A stretch of DNA of 64,000 nt from Rhodopseudomonas pseudopalustris (GTDB lineage: Bacteria; Pseudomonadota; Alphaproteobacteria; Rhizobiales; Xanthobacteraceae), in the NCBI RefSeq assembly GCF_900110435.1, contig NZ_FODT01000001.1, positions 558,001 through 622,000 on the forward strand, in the 5' to 3' direction. This document shows positions 1 to 9,329 of this stretch, in pieces; positions within the stretch are counted from its first letter, which is position 1; each line of letters starts with the position of its first letter. Below the pieces are notes generated by a model. The model worked only from the letters and a program-made list of their open reading frames with translations. It was not told the DNA's origin and made no database searches. A program made the translations under genes and the position numbers.

Positions 1-124
1 CCTTGTCGACCGCAGCCTTGGCGGCGCGGATCGTATTCTTGCGGCGGCCACGGAAACCCTTGGCGAGCTTGTAGACCTTCTTATGCTTGGCGTGAGCCGT
101 CACACCGCGTTTGACGCGAGCCAT
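1..124 (-). CDS. rplT: 50S ribosomal protein L20, N-terminal part (cut by window edge)
   Basis: The minus strand from the ATG at 124 reads [20 protein letters not shown] and then GFRGRRKN, the very basic N-terminus of ribosomal protein L20. L20 binds 23S rRNA early in large-subunit assembly and in many bacteria also represses its own operon. Only about 41 codons are inside the window; the rest lies to the left. A GGAG-like ribosome site lies just upstream. It follows rpmI by about 87 bases on the same strand, so the two are very probably cotranscribed. Confidence 0.95.
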   Translation of the reverse strand, partial: MARVKRGVTAHAKHKKVYKLAKGFRGRRKNTIRAAKAAVDK

Positions 125-211
125 GACTGATCTCCTTCATCTGAATTGGGTTTGGTTGGCCGCGCGGACGCGGCCCGATGAGGTTGCCGCGCAAATGCGC
201 GGCGTGAACGG

Positions 212-412
212 TCAGGCGTTCGGCAAGAAATACTTCTTGATGTTGTCGCCGTCGGTCTTGAAGATCACGCGCGTCCCGCGAAGCTGACGGATCTGCTTCT
301 TCGTGCGCTTGATCATGCCGTGGCGCTTGCCGCGCTGGGCGGACATCACCTTGCCGGTGGCGGTTACCTTGAAGCGCTTTTTAGCGCCCGATTTGGTCTT
401 CAGCTTGGGCAT
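212..412 (-). CDS. rpmI: 50S ribosomal protein L35
   Basis: A 66-residue, highly basic protein starting [20 protein letters not shown], the diagnostic start of L35, and of normal length for the family. It is a structural protein of the large ribosomal subunit. The ATG is preceded by GGAGAGCTAA, a good ribosome site. It is followed on the same strand by rplT. In most bacteria infC directly precedes rpmI; here infC is 1.1 kb upstream, with an opposite-strand gene and repeats between them, so rpmI-rplT probably has its own promoter in 413-775. Confidence 0.97.
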
Positions 413-775
413 TTAGCTCTCCTGTGCCACGCGCAATCTGCGCCCGAGGGGCGCTGCGCCGGCTGAAATTGCTCGTTAGAGCGTTGAAGTTGCTCGACTT
501 ATTCCTCGCGGAACAAATCGGCAGGGAACACCGCCACGGCAGCCCTTGATCAGCCGGGCGATGAAGGCTGCGCTTATGGCAGAGCGGAGCCGGATTGGCA
601 ACGCATAACGCCGGCCGGCGCTGATGTCCGGCCGCCAGCCGGCGCGACCGACCCAAAATAAGCTCGATGCAGGTTCATTCGGCGCGTATCGTCGTCGCAG
701 ATCCAGGCGACGCGTCACCGGATTCGCACCGGGCCGACATCAGCCGGTCGCGGGCTTCTGCTTTGGGAGACCCCT
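413..775. other. Intergenic region upstream of rpmI and of the secreted-protein gene; no gene seen
   Basis: These 363 bases separate two divergently oriented genes (rpmI leftward, the 776 gene rightward). I see no convincing coding sequence. The region must hold the promoter for rpmI-rplT and probably one for the 776 gene. I could not identify -35/-10 pairs or an L20-type leader structure with confidence. Confidence 0.4.
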
Positions 776-1201
776 ATGAACGCCCCTGCCCGTTCCCATG
801 CGAGACGGTTCTTCCCCGGCATCACCCGGACCGGCCTGCTCGCCGCGGCCGCCCTGCTGGCGGCGCTCGTCGCCGCGTCGGGCGACGCCGAGGCGGCGAA
901 GCGCCGGGCCGGCGGCAATTTCGACGGCGTCTGGAACGTGGTGTTCGCCACCCGCGCGGGCAATTGCGGCCCGACCTACAACGCGCCGTTCGCCGTGCAG
1001 GGCCGCCGCGTCTCCTCGGCCGGTGGCGGCAAGGTCACCGGCGGCATCACCGGCGGCGGCAACGTCGCGGTCAGGCTTTCGGTCGGCGCCTCGGTCGCCA
1101 ATGGTCGCGGTCGCCTCGCCGGCAATTCCGGCACCGGCACCTGGAGCGGCCTGATCGAGGGCGACCGCTGCAGCGGCACCTGGCAGGCGACGCGCGGGTA
1201 G
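776..1201 (+). CDS. Small secreted glycine-rich protein of unknown function
   Basis: This 141-residue protein starts at an ATG with GGGAGA seven bases upstream. Residues 1-40 are basic then hydrophobic (LLAAAALLAALVAA) and end near GDAEAAK, so it looks exported by Sec. The mature part is rich in Gly and contains FDGVWNVVF, two Cys (NCGPTY and DRCSGTW) that could form a disulfide, and a TWSG...SGTW repeat-like end. I recognise no enzyme motif. It is transcribed against infC and rpmI-rplT and sits between them. It may belong to a lineage-specific family of periplasmic proteins; the function is unknown. Confidence 0.75.
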   Translation: MNAPARSHARRFFPGITRTGLLAAAALLAALVAASGDAEAAKRRAGGNFDGVWNVVFATRAGNCGPTYNAPFAVQGRRVSSAGGGKVTGGITGGGNVAVRLSVGASVANGRGRLAGNSGTGTWSGLIEGDRCSGTWQATRG

Positions 1202-1220
1202 TTGCGGTTAGCGTGAAGCG

Positions 1221-1322
1221 AGAGCGTTTTCGAGCGAAGTGGAAACCGGTTCGCGTTAAGAAAACGCGTCAGAACAAAAAGTTAGAGCTCCGGTTCTGAT
1301 TCTGTCAGAACCGAAAAAGCTC
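1221..1322 (+). repeat. Dispersed ~100-bp repeat, family A, copy 1
   Basis: The element runs from GAGCGTTTTCGAGCGAAGTG through AAAACGCGTCAGAACAAAAA to the hairpin CGGTTCTGATT...TCAGAACCG. Nearly identical copies occur at 34531-34632 (reverse) and 43085-43187 (forward), and a degenerate one at 14220-14313 (reverse). The end near 1290-1315 forms an inverted repeat (GGTTCTGA/TCAGAACC). It lies 3' of the 776 gene, next to a family-B repeat. Confidence 0.85.
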
Positions 1323-1343
1323 GAGCGCTGCGACCTGCGGCTT

Positions 1344-1472
1344 CCCCCACCCCAACCCTCCCCCGCAAGCGGGAGAGGGAGCGCGCCGCGCTTGGTGAGA
1401 AGCACTGCCTTTCCCCGCTTGCTGCAGACCCCCTCTCCCGCGTGCGGGAGAGGGCTGGGGTGAGGGCGACGC
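1344..1472. repeat. Palindromic repeat, family B, copy 1
   Basis: Two inverted modules face each other. One is CACCCCAACCCTCCCCC-GCAAGC-GGGAGAGGG; the other is CCCTCTCCCGCGTGCGGGAGAGGG followed by CTGGGGTGAGGG. Each module is itself a hairpin, as in REP/BIME-type elements. Related copies are at 3264, 52865, 53339, 55836, 57821 and 61684. This one lies between the convergent ends of the 776 gene and infC. Confidence 0.9.
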
Positions 1473-1493
1473 AGACACTGAGCCGCAATCCCC

Positions 1494-1527
1494 AAAAGAA
1501 AAGGCCCGCCAGATCATCTGACGGGCC
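1494..1527 (-). terminator. Rho-independent terminator of infC
   Basis: On the minus strand, GGCCCGTCAGA-TGA-TCTGGCGGGCC forms an almost perfect 11-bp stem and is followed by TTTTCTTTT. It starts about 38 bases after the infC stop codon. A strong terminator here means infC is transcribed separately from rpmI-rplT. Confidence 0.85.
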
Positions 1528-1564
1528 ACACGCGTACTCAAATGTAAAACGGGCTTGCTGCGCC

Positions 1565-2101
<537 letters not shown>

Positions 2102-2104
<3 letters not shown>

Positions 2105-2116
2105 GGTCGATTCTCC
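2102..2116 (-). promoter_or_regulatory. infC: infC ribosome binding site with ATT start codon
   Basis: The minus strand reads GGAG-AATCGACC-ATT. The strong Shine-Dalgarno with ideal spacing fixes the ATT as start. Known biology: IF-3 discriminates against non-AUG/GUG/UUG starts, so an AUU start lets IF-3 repress its own translation when abundant. Confidence 0.85.
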
Positions 2117-2440
2117 AATATTGTGAACGTTGGTGGCGAACGATCAATCAGGGCATGTCACAGAAGCATTTGCGGCTATGCCGATCAGATCGAGAGCTCC
2201 ATATAGGTCAGAGCGCAACCCGACGCAAAACCAACTTCGCCCCGGTTCAACGCCGAGGCCATGCCCGTTCTGATCGCCGCGCAGTGTGACGGAAGAACCG
2301 ACAACCGGCAAGCCAACTTCCGCATAAGCGGCGGAAAGACAGGCCGATTCGCGGCATTTCCGCCACGCCGGACCTGGGTTCGGCGTTGACGGCGCGACGG
2401 CGGTGACTGCAAACCAACTTCGCAACGAGGCCCTTGATCC
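2105..2440. other. Divergent intergenic region between infC and the ABHD10-like hydrolase; no gene seen
   Basis: These 336 bases separate the starts of infC (leftward) and the hydrolase (rightward), so they should hold both promoters and the infC leader. CCAACTTCGC or close variants occur three times (near 2232, 2316 and 2412), which may be chance or a weak regulatory repeat. I see no credible coding sequence. Confidence 0.35.
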
Positions 2441-3238
2441 ATGACAAACTCCGCAGCAGCCCCGAATGGGTCCGATCCAGCCTTCATCAGCGTCGGCGAA
2501 GGCGCCGCCGAGCGCCGGATCGCCGTCCGGGCGCGCGCGGGTCACGCTCCCGGCCTGTTCTGGCTCGGCGGCTTCAACTCGGACATGACCGGGACCAAGG
2601 CCGTCGCGCTCGACGAATGGGCCGCCGAACGCGGCCAGGCCTGCGTCCGGTTCGATTATTCCGGCCATGGTTCCTCCTCGGGCGCCTTCGCGGACGGCAC
2701 GATCAGCCGCTGGCTGGAAGACAGCCTCGCGGTGTTCGACCGCTTCGCGACAGGCCCGCAGGTGGTGATCGGCTCGTCGATGGGCGGCTGGATGGCACTG
2801 CTGCTGGCGCGCGAATTGATCCGCCGCGGCGGCGAAGCCCGAGCGAAGCTCGCCGGCCTGGTGCTGATCGCACCGGCGTCGGATTTCACCGAAGCGCTGA
2901 TGTGGAAGGGCTTTTCGCCCGAGATCCGCCGCCAGATCGAGACTGAAGGCGCCTGGATGCGGCCGTCGGACTATGGCGACGCCTATCCGATCACGCGCGC
3001 GCTGATCGAGGACGGCCGCAACCATCTGCTGCTCGGCGGCGCGATCAGCGTCGGCTGCCCGGTCCGCATCCTTCAGGGCAAGCAGGACCCCGACGTGCCG
3101 TGGACCCACGCCTTCGCCCTGACCGAGCGGCTGCCCTGCGAGGACGTCGTGCTGACCCTGATCCAGGACGGCGACCACCGCCTGAGCCGGCCGCAGGACA
3201 TCGCGCGGATGCTGGCGGCGGTCGAGGAGATCGGGTGA
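2441..3238 (+). CDS. Alpha/beta hydrolase of the ABHD10 (acyl-protein thioesterase/esterase) type
   Basis: This 265-residue alpha/beta-hydrolase has the nucleophile elbow GSSMGGW (Ser about 110), an early LGGFNSDMTGTKA loop, RFDYSGHGSS, an acid region near LQGKQDPDVPW and the catalytic His in DGDHRLSRP. LGGFNSDM-GTKA and FDYSGHGSS are the hallmarks of mitochondrial ABHD10 and its bacterial relatives, which cleave acyl thioesters or acyl glucuronides. No signal peptide is seen, so it should be cytosolic. It is a single gene, divergent from infC and convergent with queG. The substrate cannot be told from sequence. Confidence 0.88.
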   Translation: MTNSAAAPNGSDPAFISVGEGAAERRIAVRARAGHAPGLFWLGGFNSDMTGTKAVALDEWAAERGQACVRFDYSGHGSSSGAFADGTISRWLEDSLAVFDRFATGPQVVIGSSMGGWMALLLARELIRRGGEARAKLAGLVLIAPASDFTEALMWKGFSPEIRRQIETEGAWMRPSDYGDAYPITRALIEDGRNHLLLGGAISVGCPVRILQGKQDPDVPWTHAFALTERLPCEDVVLTLIQDGDHRLSRPQDIARMLAAVEEIG

Positions 3239-3263
3239 GCTGAGAAGTTTGGTGAGCCAAATA

Positions 3264-3396
3264 ACCCTCTCCCCTTGTGGGAGAGGGTGGCGAGCGCAGC
3301 GAGCCGGGTGAGGGGTCTCGCGAGCACTGCGCCCGCCGTGCCCCCTCATCCGGCACGGACTGCGTCCGTGCCACCTTCTCCCACAAGGGGAGAAGG
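3264..3396. repeat. Palindromic repeat, family B variant, copy 2
   Basis: It consists of hairpin CCCTCTCCCCTTGTGGGAGAGGG at 3264-3287 and hairpin CCTTCTCCCACAAGGGGAGAAGG at 3374-3396, arranged as an inverted pair about 85 bases apart. The core is CTTGTG rather than the GCTTGC of other copies. It lies between the convergent hydrolase and queG genes and encodes the last residues of QueG. Confidence 0.85.
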
Positions 3397-4599
3397 AAGT
3401 GCCCCGACCCACTCCGCGCGCACGCTCTCGTCCGGCTCGTCGCCGAGCCGTGCCGCCTTCAGCGCCGCGAACTGATCGCCGGGCAGCAACTGCGCCAGCG
3501 CCCACACCGCCGCGCCACGCACCACCGCGCTGCCGTCGCCGAGCAGCCGCTCGGCCTCGCGGGCAAGCTCCGCATCACCCGAATTACCGATCGCGATCAG
3601 GACGTTGCGGATGAAGCGGTCGCGCCCGATGCGCTTCACCGGCGACTTGGTGAACAGCGCCCGAAACGACGGATCGTCGAGCCGCACCAATTCCCCGAGC
3701 GAAGGCGCGCGCAACGCGTCGCGCGCCGCCAGCTTCGCCTCGCGCCCGACCTGCGCGAACTTGTTCCACGGGCAAGCCGCCAGGCAATCGTCGCAACCGT
3801 AGATATGGTTACCAATCGGTTGACGAAATTCGTGCGGGATCGGCCCCTTATGCTCGATCGTCAGATACGAGATGCAGCGCCGCGCATCGAGCCGGTAGGG
3901 CTCGGGGAAGGCCGCGGTCGGGCAGGAATCCAGGCAGGCCCGGCACGAACCGCAATGATCGCGCTCGGCGGCGTCGCGCGGCAGCTCGAGCGTGGTGAAG
4001 ATCGCGCCGAGAAACAGCCACGAGCCCAGTTCGCGCGACACCAGATTGCTGTGCTTGCCCTGCCAGCCCAGCCCTGCGGCCTGCGCCAACGGCTTCTCCA
4101 TCACCGCGGCGGTATCGACGAACACTTTGACCTCGCCGCCCGCGGTCGCGACCAGCCAGCGCGCGAGCTGCTTCAGTCGCGCCTTGATCACATCGTGATA
4201 ATCGTCGCCCTGCGCATAGACCGAGATCGCGCCGCGATCCTTGGCGCCAAGAATGTGACGCGGATCACTCTGCGGACCGTAATTGACCCCGAGCATGATC
4301 ACCGAGCGCACCTCGCTCCACATCACCCGCGGATCGGCGCGACGCTCGGGACGATCGGCGAGCCAGGCCATCTCGCCGTGAAAACCGGAGGCGAGGTAAT
4401 CGCGTAGTCGATCGAGAGCGTGTGGGATCGAATCCGGTGCGCAGATGCCGATCGCGTCGAAGCCGAGCGTCTGCCCCTGTTTCGCCACAAGCGCCTTGAG
4501 TTCGCCCTGAGGGGCGGCAGCGGCAAAAGCGGTGGTGGAATCAGCGGTCAGAAATCCAGATCCACATAGGTCCGCGACGCCGGCACCCCCGCCAGCCAT
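3346..4599 (-). CDS. queG: Epoxyqueuosine reductase QueG
   Basis: QueG is a cobalamin- and iron-sulfur-dependent enzyme that reduces epoxyqueuosine to queuosine in tRNA. Key features are LGFDAIGIC at the N-terminus, [13 protein letters not shown], two ferredoxin-like clusters [15 protein letters not shown] and [11 protein letters not shown], then a C-terminal HEAT-repeat region ([11 protein letters not shown]). The start is uncertain. The ATG at 4599 overlaps the upstream gene by 52 bases, and a GTG at 4488 gives a shorter N-terminus. The last ~18 residues ([15 protein letters not shown]) are encoded by the palindromic repeat, so the C-terminus has been extended by repeat insertion. It is probably cotranscribed with the FzlA-like gene. 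Confidence 0.92.
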   Translation of the reverse strand: MAGGGAGVADLCGSGFLTADSTTAFAAAAPQGELKALVAKQGQTLGFDAIGICAPDSIPHALDRLRDYLASGFHGEMAWLADRPERRADPRVMWSEVRSVIMLGVNYGPQSDPRHILGAKDRGAISVYAQGDDYHDVIKARLKQLARWLVATAGGEVKVFVDTAAVMEKPLAQAAGLGWQGKHSNLVSRELGSWLFLGAIFTTLELPRDAAERDHCGSCRACLDSCPTAAFPEPYRLDARRCISYLTIEHKGPIPHEFRQPIGNHIYGCDDCLAACPWNKFAQVGREAKLAARDALRAPSLGELVRLDDPSFRALFTKSPVKRIGRDRFIRNVLIAIGNSGDAELAREAERLLGDGSAVVRGAAVWALAQLLPGDQFAALKAARLGDEPDESVRAEWVGALPSPLVGEGGTDAVRAG

Positions 4600-5240
4600 T
4601 CGCTCAGCAGCGGACGGAACGACGGCCGCGACTTGATCCGCGCGTACCAGGCCTTTGCCGCCTCGTCCTCGATCCATGGCACATCGCCCAGATAGTCGAT
4701 TGCCGACAGATGCGCCGCGGCCGCCAGATCCGCATAAGTCATTCTGTCGCCGGCCAGAAAGTTCCGCGTCCGCGCCAGCCAGCCGATATAAGCGAGATGA
4801 TAGCGGACATTGGCGGTCGCAGCGCGGATCACGTCCATCGCGGGCGGCCCGCCGCCGTCCTCTTCGCTCATAAAGCGCTTGTAGATCCGCTCTGTCACCA
4901 GCGGTCCACTCGCCTCCTCGAAGAATTTCTCGTTGAACCACGCCAGCAGCCGACGAACTTCGATCCGCTCGGCCGTCCCATGCGGCAACAACCGGCGATC
5001 GCCGAGCGCTGCGCCGTGTGACTCATCGAGAAACTCGGCAATCACGCCCGCGCCGGGAATCGGCGGCTGCCCTTCGGCGACCAGGACCGGCGTCGTTCCC
5101 GCAGGATTAAGTGCAAGAAACGCCGTGCGCCGTTCCCACGAGCGCTCTTCCACCAGCCGCAGGTCGAGGCCGTGTTCCCCGAGCGCGAGCCGGACAAACC
5201 GGGACTGCGGGCAAAACGGGTGGTGGAACAGGGTATACAT
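4548..5240 (-). CDS. fzlA: Glutathione S-transferase fold protein, FzlA-like (FtsZ-associated)
   Basis: A 230-residue GST-fold protein: thioredoxin-like N-domain with [29 protein letters not shown], then an all-helical C-domain with [27 protein letters not shown]. The C-terminus RTYVDLDF resembles the conserved tail that FzlA of Caulobacter uses to bind FtsZ. FzlA is essential for constriction there and is not a classical GST enzyme. [10 protein letters not shown] also fits FzlA. I infer a cell-division role; a generic GST remains possible. It is the first gene of a probable two-gene unit with queG, divergent from uppP. Confidence 0.75.
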   Translation of the reverse strand: MYTLFHHPFCPQSRFVRLALGEHGLDLRLVEERSWERRTAFLALNPAGTTPVLVAEGQPPIPGAGVIAEFLDESHGAALGDRRLLPHGTAERIEVRRLLAWFNEKFFEEASGPLVTERIYKRFMSEEDGGGPPAMDVIRAATANVRYHLAYIGWLARTRNFLAGDRMTYADLAAAAHLSAIDYLGDVPWIEDEAAKAWYARIKSRPSFRPLLSEWLAGVPASRTYVDLDF

Positions 5241-5451
5241 GACAACCTTGATAGTTTCGCAGGCTTAACAAACGGTGGCCAGGACGGCGACCATGACATG
5301 CGATTCGGCGCGGCTGCGAAGGCGGCAAACTACCGAAGCACAGCCGTGTGGCAAGCCGACTTTGTCGTCATTTTTGACGTTGCGGCATGCAAACGAATAA
5401 GCGACAACGGCGCGCCTCTTGCGAGCCCCATCCCTCCCAGCGGACGATCCC

Positions 5452-6258
5452 ATGCTTTTCGATATCTTCAGGGCCGTCATCCTCGGCGTGGTCGAAGGCG
5501 TCACCGAATTCCTCCCGGTCTCCTCGACCGGGCATCTGCTGCTGGTGGGGCGGTTCTTCAATCTCGGCGAAGACAGCTTCTGGAAGAGCTTCGCGGTGCT
5601 CATCCAGCTCGGCGCGATCCTCGCGATCCTGTCGATCTATTTCGCGAAATTGTGGCGAATTGCGCTCGGGATGTTTTCCGATCCGGCCGCGCGCCGATTC
5701 GTCATCGGCGTTCTGGTCGCGTTCCTGCCGGCGGCCATGATCGGCGCCGTGGCGGGGTCCTATATCAAGCTGTATCTGTTCAATCCCTGGGTGGTCTGCT
5801 TCTCGCTGATCGTCGGCGGCGCGATCCTGCTGTGGGTCGATCAGCTCGATCTCAATCCGCAACAGCACGACGCCACGGCGTTTCCGCTGCCGATGTACTT
5901 CTACATTGGATGCGCGCAGTGCCTGGCGATGATCCCCGGCGTGTCACGGTCCGGCGCCAGCATCGTCGCGGCGATGCTGTTCGGCGCCGACAAGCGCTCC
6001 GCCGCCGAGTTCTCGTTCTTTCTGGCGATCCCCACCATGGTGGGCGCCTTCGTCTATGATTTCTACAAGAATCGCGGCGAGATGACGACCGATCACCTGA
6101 CCATCGTGGCGATCGGTTTCGTGGTGTCGTTCATCACCGCGGTCATCGTGGTGAAAACGTTCCTCGGCTACGTCACGCGCCACGGCTTCGAACTGTTCGC
6201 ATGGTGGCGCGTCATCGTCGGCACGCTCGGCCTGATCGCGCTGGCGATGGGCCGATAA
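5452..6258 (+). CDS. uppP: Undecaprenyl-diphosphatase UppP/BacA
   Basis: This integral membrane enzyme recycles the lipid carrier by dephosphorylating undecaprenyl pyrophosphate on the periplasmic side, and its overproduction gives bacitracin resistance. The signature [19 protein letters not shown] is present at residues 10-28, as is the second motif [11 protein letters not shown]. There are about seven to eight hydrophobic segments in 268 residues, the usual length. I chose the ATG at 5452; an upstream TTG at 5419 would add an atypical polar leader. It is a single gene, convergent with the NDUFA9-like gene. Confidence 0.97.
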   Translation: MLFDIFRAVILGVVEGVTEFLPVSSTGHLLLVGRFFNLGEDSFWKSFAVLIQLGAILAILSIYFAKLWRIALGMFSDPAARRFVIGVLVAFLPAAMIGAVAGSYIKLYLFNPWVVCFSLIVGGAILLWVDQLDLNPQQHDATAFPLPMYFYIGCAQCLAMIPGVSRSGASIVAAMLFGADKRSAAEFSFFLAIPTMVGAFVYDFYKNRGEMTTDHLTIVAIGFVVSFITAVIVVKTFLGYVTRHGFELFAWWRVIVGTLGLIALAMGR

Positions 6259-6263
6259 TCGCA

Positions 6264-6300
6264 CGTCCGAATGCCGGCGTCGGAACGCCGGACTCGGACG
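6264..6300. terminator. Long hairpin between convergent genes (candidate bidirectional terminator)
   Basis: CGTCCGA...TCGGACG encloses a second stem GCCGGCGT/ACGCCGG. There is no clear U-run on either side, so its role in termination is inferred from position: it starts 5 bases after uppP ends and ends 18 bases before the convergent gene's stop. Confidence 0.5.
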
Positions 6301-6318
6301 CTTGCTGACCGCTATCGG

Positions 6319-7284
6319 CTACGCGCTTTTGCGCGCGAACTGACCGGTCTTGCGGAATCGCCACAGATAAGACGGCACGATCGCCTGCATCGAATCCGGC
6401 GTGACGCCCAGGCCCTGCAGCGTCAGGCCGGCGCTCTTGGCTGCGTCCGACACGACGTTGTCGACCTTCAACAGCTCGACCTGATCCGGCGTCAGCTTGA
6501 GATCGCCCGGCGCGAATTGCAGCAGCATCGCCTGCATGCGGGCGAGCCCGAACGGCAACGGCAGCAGCACGCGCTTGCGGTCGATGGTCTCGAGGATGAT
6601 CTCGATGATCTCGCGCATCGTCAGTTGCTCGGGACCACCGAGTTCGTAGGTCGCGCCCGGCCTGGCGTTGCCATCGACGGCCTCGGCCACCGCGGTCGCG
6701 ACGTCGCCGACATAGACCGGCTGAAGTTTGGTGTCGGCGCCGACCAGCGGCACCACCGGCGAGATTCGCGCCAATGCGGCAAAGCGATTCGTGAACTGGT
6801 CTTCGGGGCCGAACACCACCGAGGGCCGCAGGATCGTCGCCTGCGGCACCGCGCTGAGCACGGCCTGTTCGCCGGCGGCCTTGGAGCGGGCGTAGCGCGC
6901 GGGCGAATTTGCATCGGCTCCGATCGCGGAAACGTGCACCATCCGCGCCCCCACGGCCGCGGCGGCCTTGGCGATCGCCGCTGCGCCCTCAGCCTGCACA
7001 GCGTCGAATTTTTGCGCGCCACCCTCGGCAAGAATTCCGACCAGGTTGATCGCCACATGGGCGCCGCGCATCGCCGCCGCAACCGACGCCGGATAGCGCA
7101 GATTGGCCTGCACCGCGTGGATCTGACCGACCCGCCCGAGCGGTTGCAGATGCCCCGCCAGTTCCGGACGCCGCACCGCCACCCTGATTCGGTAGTCCCG
7201 ACGGGCCAGCGCGCTGACCACATGGCGGCCGATGAAGCCCGAACCGCCGAAAACCGTGACCAGGGTGTCGATATTCGTATTCAT
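6319..7284 (-). CDS. NAD(P)-binding Rossmann protein, complex I NDUFA9-like family
   Basis: This 321-residue extended/atypical SDR starts MNTNIDTLVTVFGGSGFIGR (Rossmann GxxGxxG) and continues INLVGIL, VHVSAIGAD and YARSKAAGE. The catalytic Tyr-x3-Lys is YARSK. TILRPSVVFGPED and PVYVGDVA follow. This is the pattern of bacterial homologues of NDUFA9/NDUFA9-like NAD(P)H-binding proteins. In mitochondria NDUFA9 is an accessory subunit of complex I; a bacterial role in quinone metabolism or complex I is not settled. It is a single gene. An ATG at 7284 is used; further upstream the frame is open but does not look coding. Confidence 0.88.
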   Translation of the reverse strand: MNTNIDTLVTVFGGSGFIGRHVVSALARRDYRIRVAVRRPELAGHLQPLGRVGQIHAVQANLRYPASVAAAMRGAHVAINLVGILAEGGAQKFDAVQAEGAAAIAKAAAAVGARMVHVSAIGADANSPARYARSKAAGEQAVLSAVPQATILRPSVVFGPEDQFTNRFAALARISPVVPLVGADTKLQPVYVGDVATAVAEAVDGNARPGATYELGGPEQLTMREIIEIILETIDRKRVLLPLPFGLARMQAMLLQFAPGDLKLTPDQVELLKVDNVVSDAAKSAGLTLQGLGVTPDSMQAIVPSYLWRFRKTGQFARKSA

Positions 7285-7443
7285 GCGGCGTGATCCTGTG
7301 AACAAATGCAGTGCCGGAAACGTCCGGCAATTGCCGTCAATCTGGCGGTTTGGCGTTATGCCATCAACCTTTCGCTGTATAGCGGATTTGGCGGCCGCCA
7401 AGCATTTGACATTTCCGTGTCGGGTCCCTATCAACCCGCCCGG

Positions 7444-7530
<87 letters not shown>

Positions 7531-7701
7531 CTCGCCCAATGCCCTGAAGCCGTCCTGTTCGAAACAACGTTTCGACGGCCCAAGCCGAAATCGCGCGGCG
7601 CTCGCCTTGGATTGATCGGGGCGATAGGTTGAGCGGGCGATTCGAGGCTGGCTCCGGCCTCTTCTTCGAAGTCAATTCCACCCCCTAAGGATATCCTGCC
7701 C

Positions 7702-8316
7702 ATGACGATCCGTCTGCATCGCGGCGATCTGCCGGATCTTTCGCGCTATACGAATTCGGTGGCGATCGACACCGAGACGATGGGGCTGCATCCGCATCGC
7801 GACCGGCTTTGCGTGGTGCAACTGTCGAACGGCGACGGCAGCGCCGATGTGGTGCAGATTCCGCAGGGACACACCGACGCGCCGCATCTGAAGAAGCTGC
7901 TCGGCGATCCGGCCATCGTGAAGATCTTCCATTTCGCGCGGTTCGATCTCGCAGCGCTGTACAACGCATTCGGGGTGATGCCGCAGCCGGTCTACTGCAC
8001 CAAGATCGCCTCGCGGCTGACCCGCACCTACACCGACCGCCACGGCCTGAAGGATCTGGTGCGCGAGCTGCTGAACGTCGACCTGTCGAAACAGCAGCAA
8101 TCCAGCGACTGGGGCGCGGAGACGCTGAGCGACGCCCAGCTCGCTTATGCGGCCTCCGACGTGCTGCATCTCCACGGGCTGCGCGAAAAGCTGGACGCGA
8201 TGCTGGCGCGGGAGAACCGGACCGATCTGGCCCAGGCCTGCTTCGGTTTCCTGCCGCACCGCTCCCGGCTCGACCTCGACGGCTGGAGCGAAGAGGATAT
8301 CTTCGCGCATTCTTGA
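7702..8316 (+). CDS. nrnC: NanoRNase C (NrnC), RNase D-like 3'-5' exonuclease
   Basis: This 204-residue single-domain DEDDy exonuclease has DTET at residues 22-25, IFHFARFDLA, and YAASDVLHLH with the last Asp/Tyr set. Total length and the motifs HRDRLCVVQLS, CTKIASRLTRTYTDRHGLK, SKQQQSSDW and the end GWSEEDIFAHS match NrnC of Bartonella and other Alphaproteobacteria almost word for word. NrnC replaces the missing oligoribonuclease and degrades 2-5-nt RNA, including pGpG. It lacks the HRDC domains of true RNase D. It lies between tRNA-Leu and lptC. Confidence 0.94.
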   Translation: MTIRLHRGDLPDLSRYTNSVAIDTETMGLHPHRDRLCVVQLSNGDGSADVVQIPQGHTDAPHLKKLLGDPAIVKIFHFARFDLAALYNAFGVMPQPVYCTKIASRLTRTYTDRHGLKDLVRELLNVDLSKQQQSSDWGAETLSDAQLAYAASDVLHLHGLREKLDAMLARENRTDLAQACFGFLPHRSRLDLDGWSEEDIFAHS

Positions 8317-8558
8317 CCTATTCGGTCCGGATTCGGCAGGCGAGCCGGCCCCGTTTCGGTCATACTCCTCGTCCTGATAGACTTTTGATGGAACCGCCGC
8401 CCGGAGACCCTCGCCTGTCGCGGCGATTGCGACTATCTGGGGTTGCTCCCCGCGCCGGATTTCGCCCGGCCGGTCCCCCGACGCGGAGCGCGAGACGACG
8501 ATAGCAGGGCTCGAGGCTGGCTGGTCAGGCCAGGCCTCGGCACCACGCGGGAGCAACG

Positions 8559-9329
8559 GTGGCTTCGGTTCAGACGGCGGCCTATCACACCAGCATGGAG
8601 GCGCGCTTCGCGGCGGCGGCGCGCCATAGCCGGCTGGTGCGAACGCTGCGGGTCGCGGTGCCTCTGGTGGTGGCGCTGTCGCTCGCTGCGATCCTCGCCA
8701 TCTCGATCTTCAACCCGTTCCGCCTGCTTTCGAAACTGCCGATCGACATCGGCGATCTGGTGGTGTCCGGGACCAAGATCACAATGGAGTCGCCGCATCT
8801 TGCGGGCTTCACCAATGACGGGCGGCCCTATGAGATGTGGGCGCGCTCGGCGACCCAGGATCTCACCAGCCAGGACCATGTCGATCTGCATACGCTGCGG
8901 GCGAAGTTGGTCAGCGACGACCAGTCCACCGTGCTGATCCAGGCCCGCGACGGCAAGTTCAACACCAAGGCGCAGCTTTTGAACCTGCAGAAGGACGTGT
9001 ATCTGCGCACATCGACCGGCAGCGAGGCGTGGATGACTCAGGCCGACATCGATATGGGCAAGGGCAATGTCTCGTCTGACGAGCCGGTCGACGTCAAATG
9101 GCTCGGCGGCACGTTGCGCGGGCAGCGGCTGCGCATTACCGAGAAGGGCGACGTGATCCGATTCGAGGGCGGGGTGGTGATGAACCTGGACAACGCCAAT
9201 CTGCCGGAGCCCGCCGAGGAGACCGACACGCGTGGGCAGCCCGCTCCGGCCGCGGTTCCGAACGCCGACGCGGCGGCCAAATCGAAGTCGTCGCAACCGG
9301 GCCAGCGCCGCGAAGTGAATCGCCCATGA
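8559..9329 (+). CDS. lptC: LPS export ABC transporter periplasmic protein LptC
   Basis: LptC is the membrane-anchored bridge component that receives LPS from LptB2FG and passes it to LptA. The 256-residue protein has one N-terminal membrane anchor (about residues 28-50, VAVPLVVALSLAAILAI) followed by a beta-jellyroll periplasmic domain (DLVVSGTKITMESPHLAGF...) and a polar, low-complexity C-tail. I chose the GTG at 8559, which has GGGAG six bases upstream; an ATG at 8595 is an alternative. Its TGA overlaps the lptA ATG (ATGA), indicating translational coupling. Confidence 0.92.
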   Translation: MASVQTAAYHTSMEARFAAAARHSRLVRTLRVAVPLVVALSLAAILAISIFNPFRLLSKLPIDIGDLVVSGTKITMESPHLAGFTNDGRPYEMWARSATQDLTSQDHVDLHTLRAKLVSDDQSTVLIQARDGKFNTKAQLLNLQKDVYLRTSTGSEAWMTQADIDMGKGNVSSDEPVDVKWLGGTLRGQRLRITEKGDVIRFEGGVVMNLDNANLPEPAEETDTRGQPAPAAVPNADAAAKSKSSQPGQRREVNRP

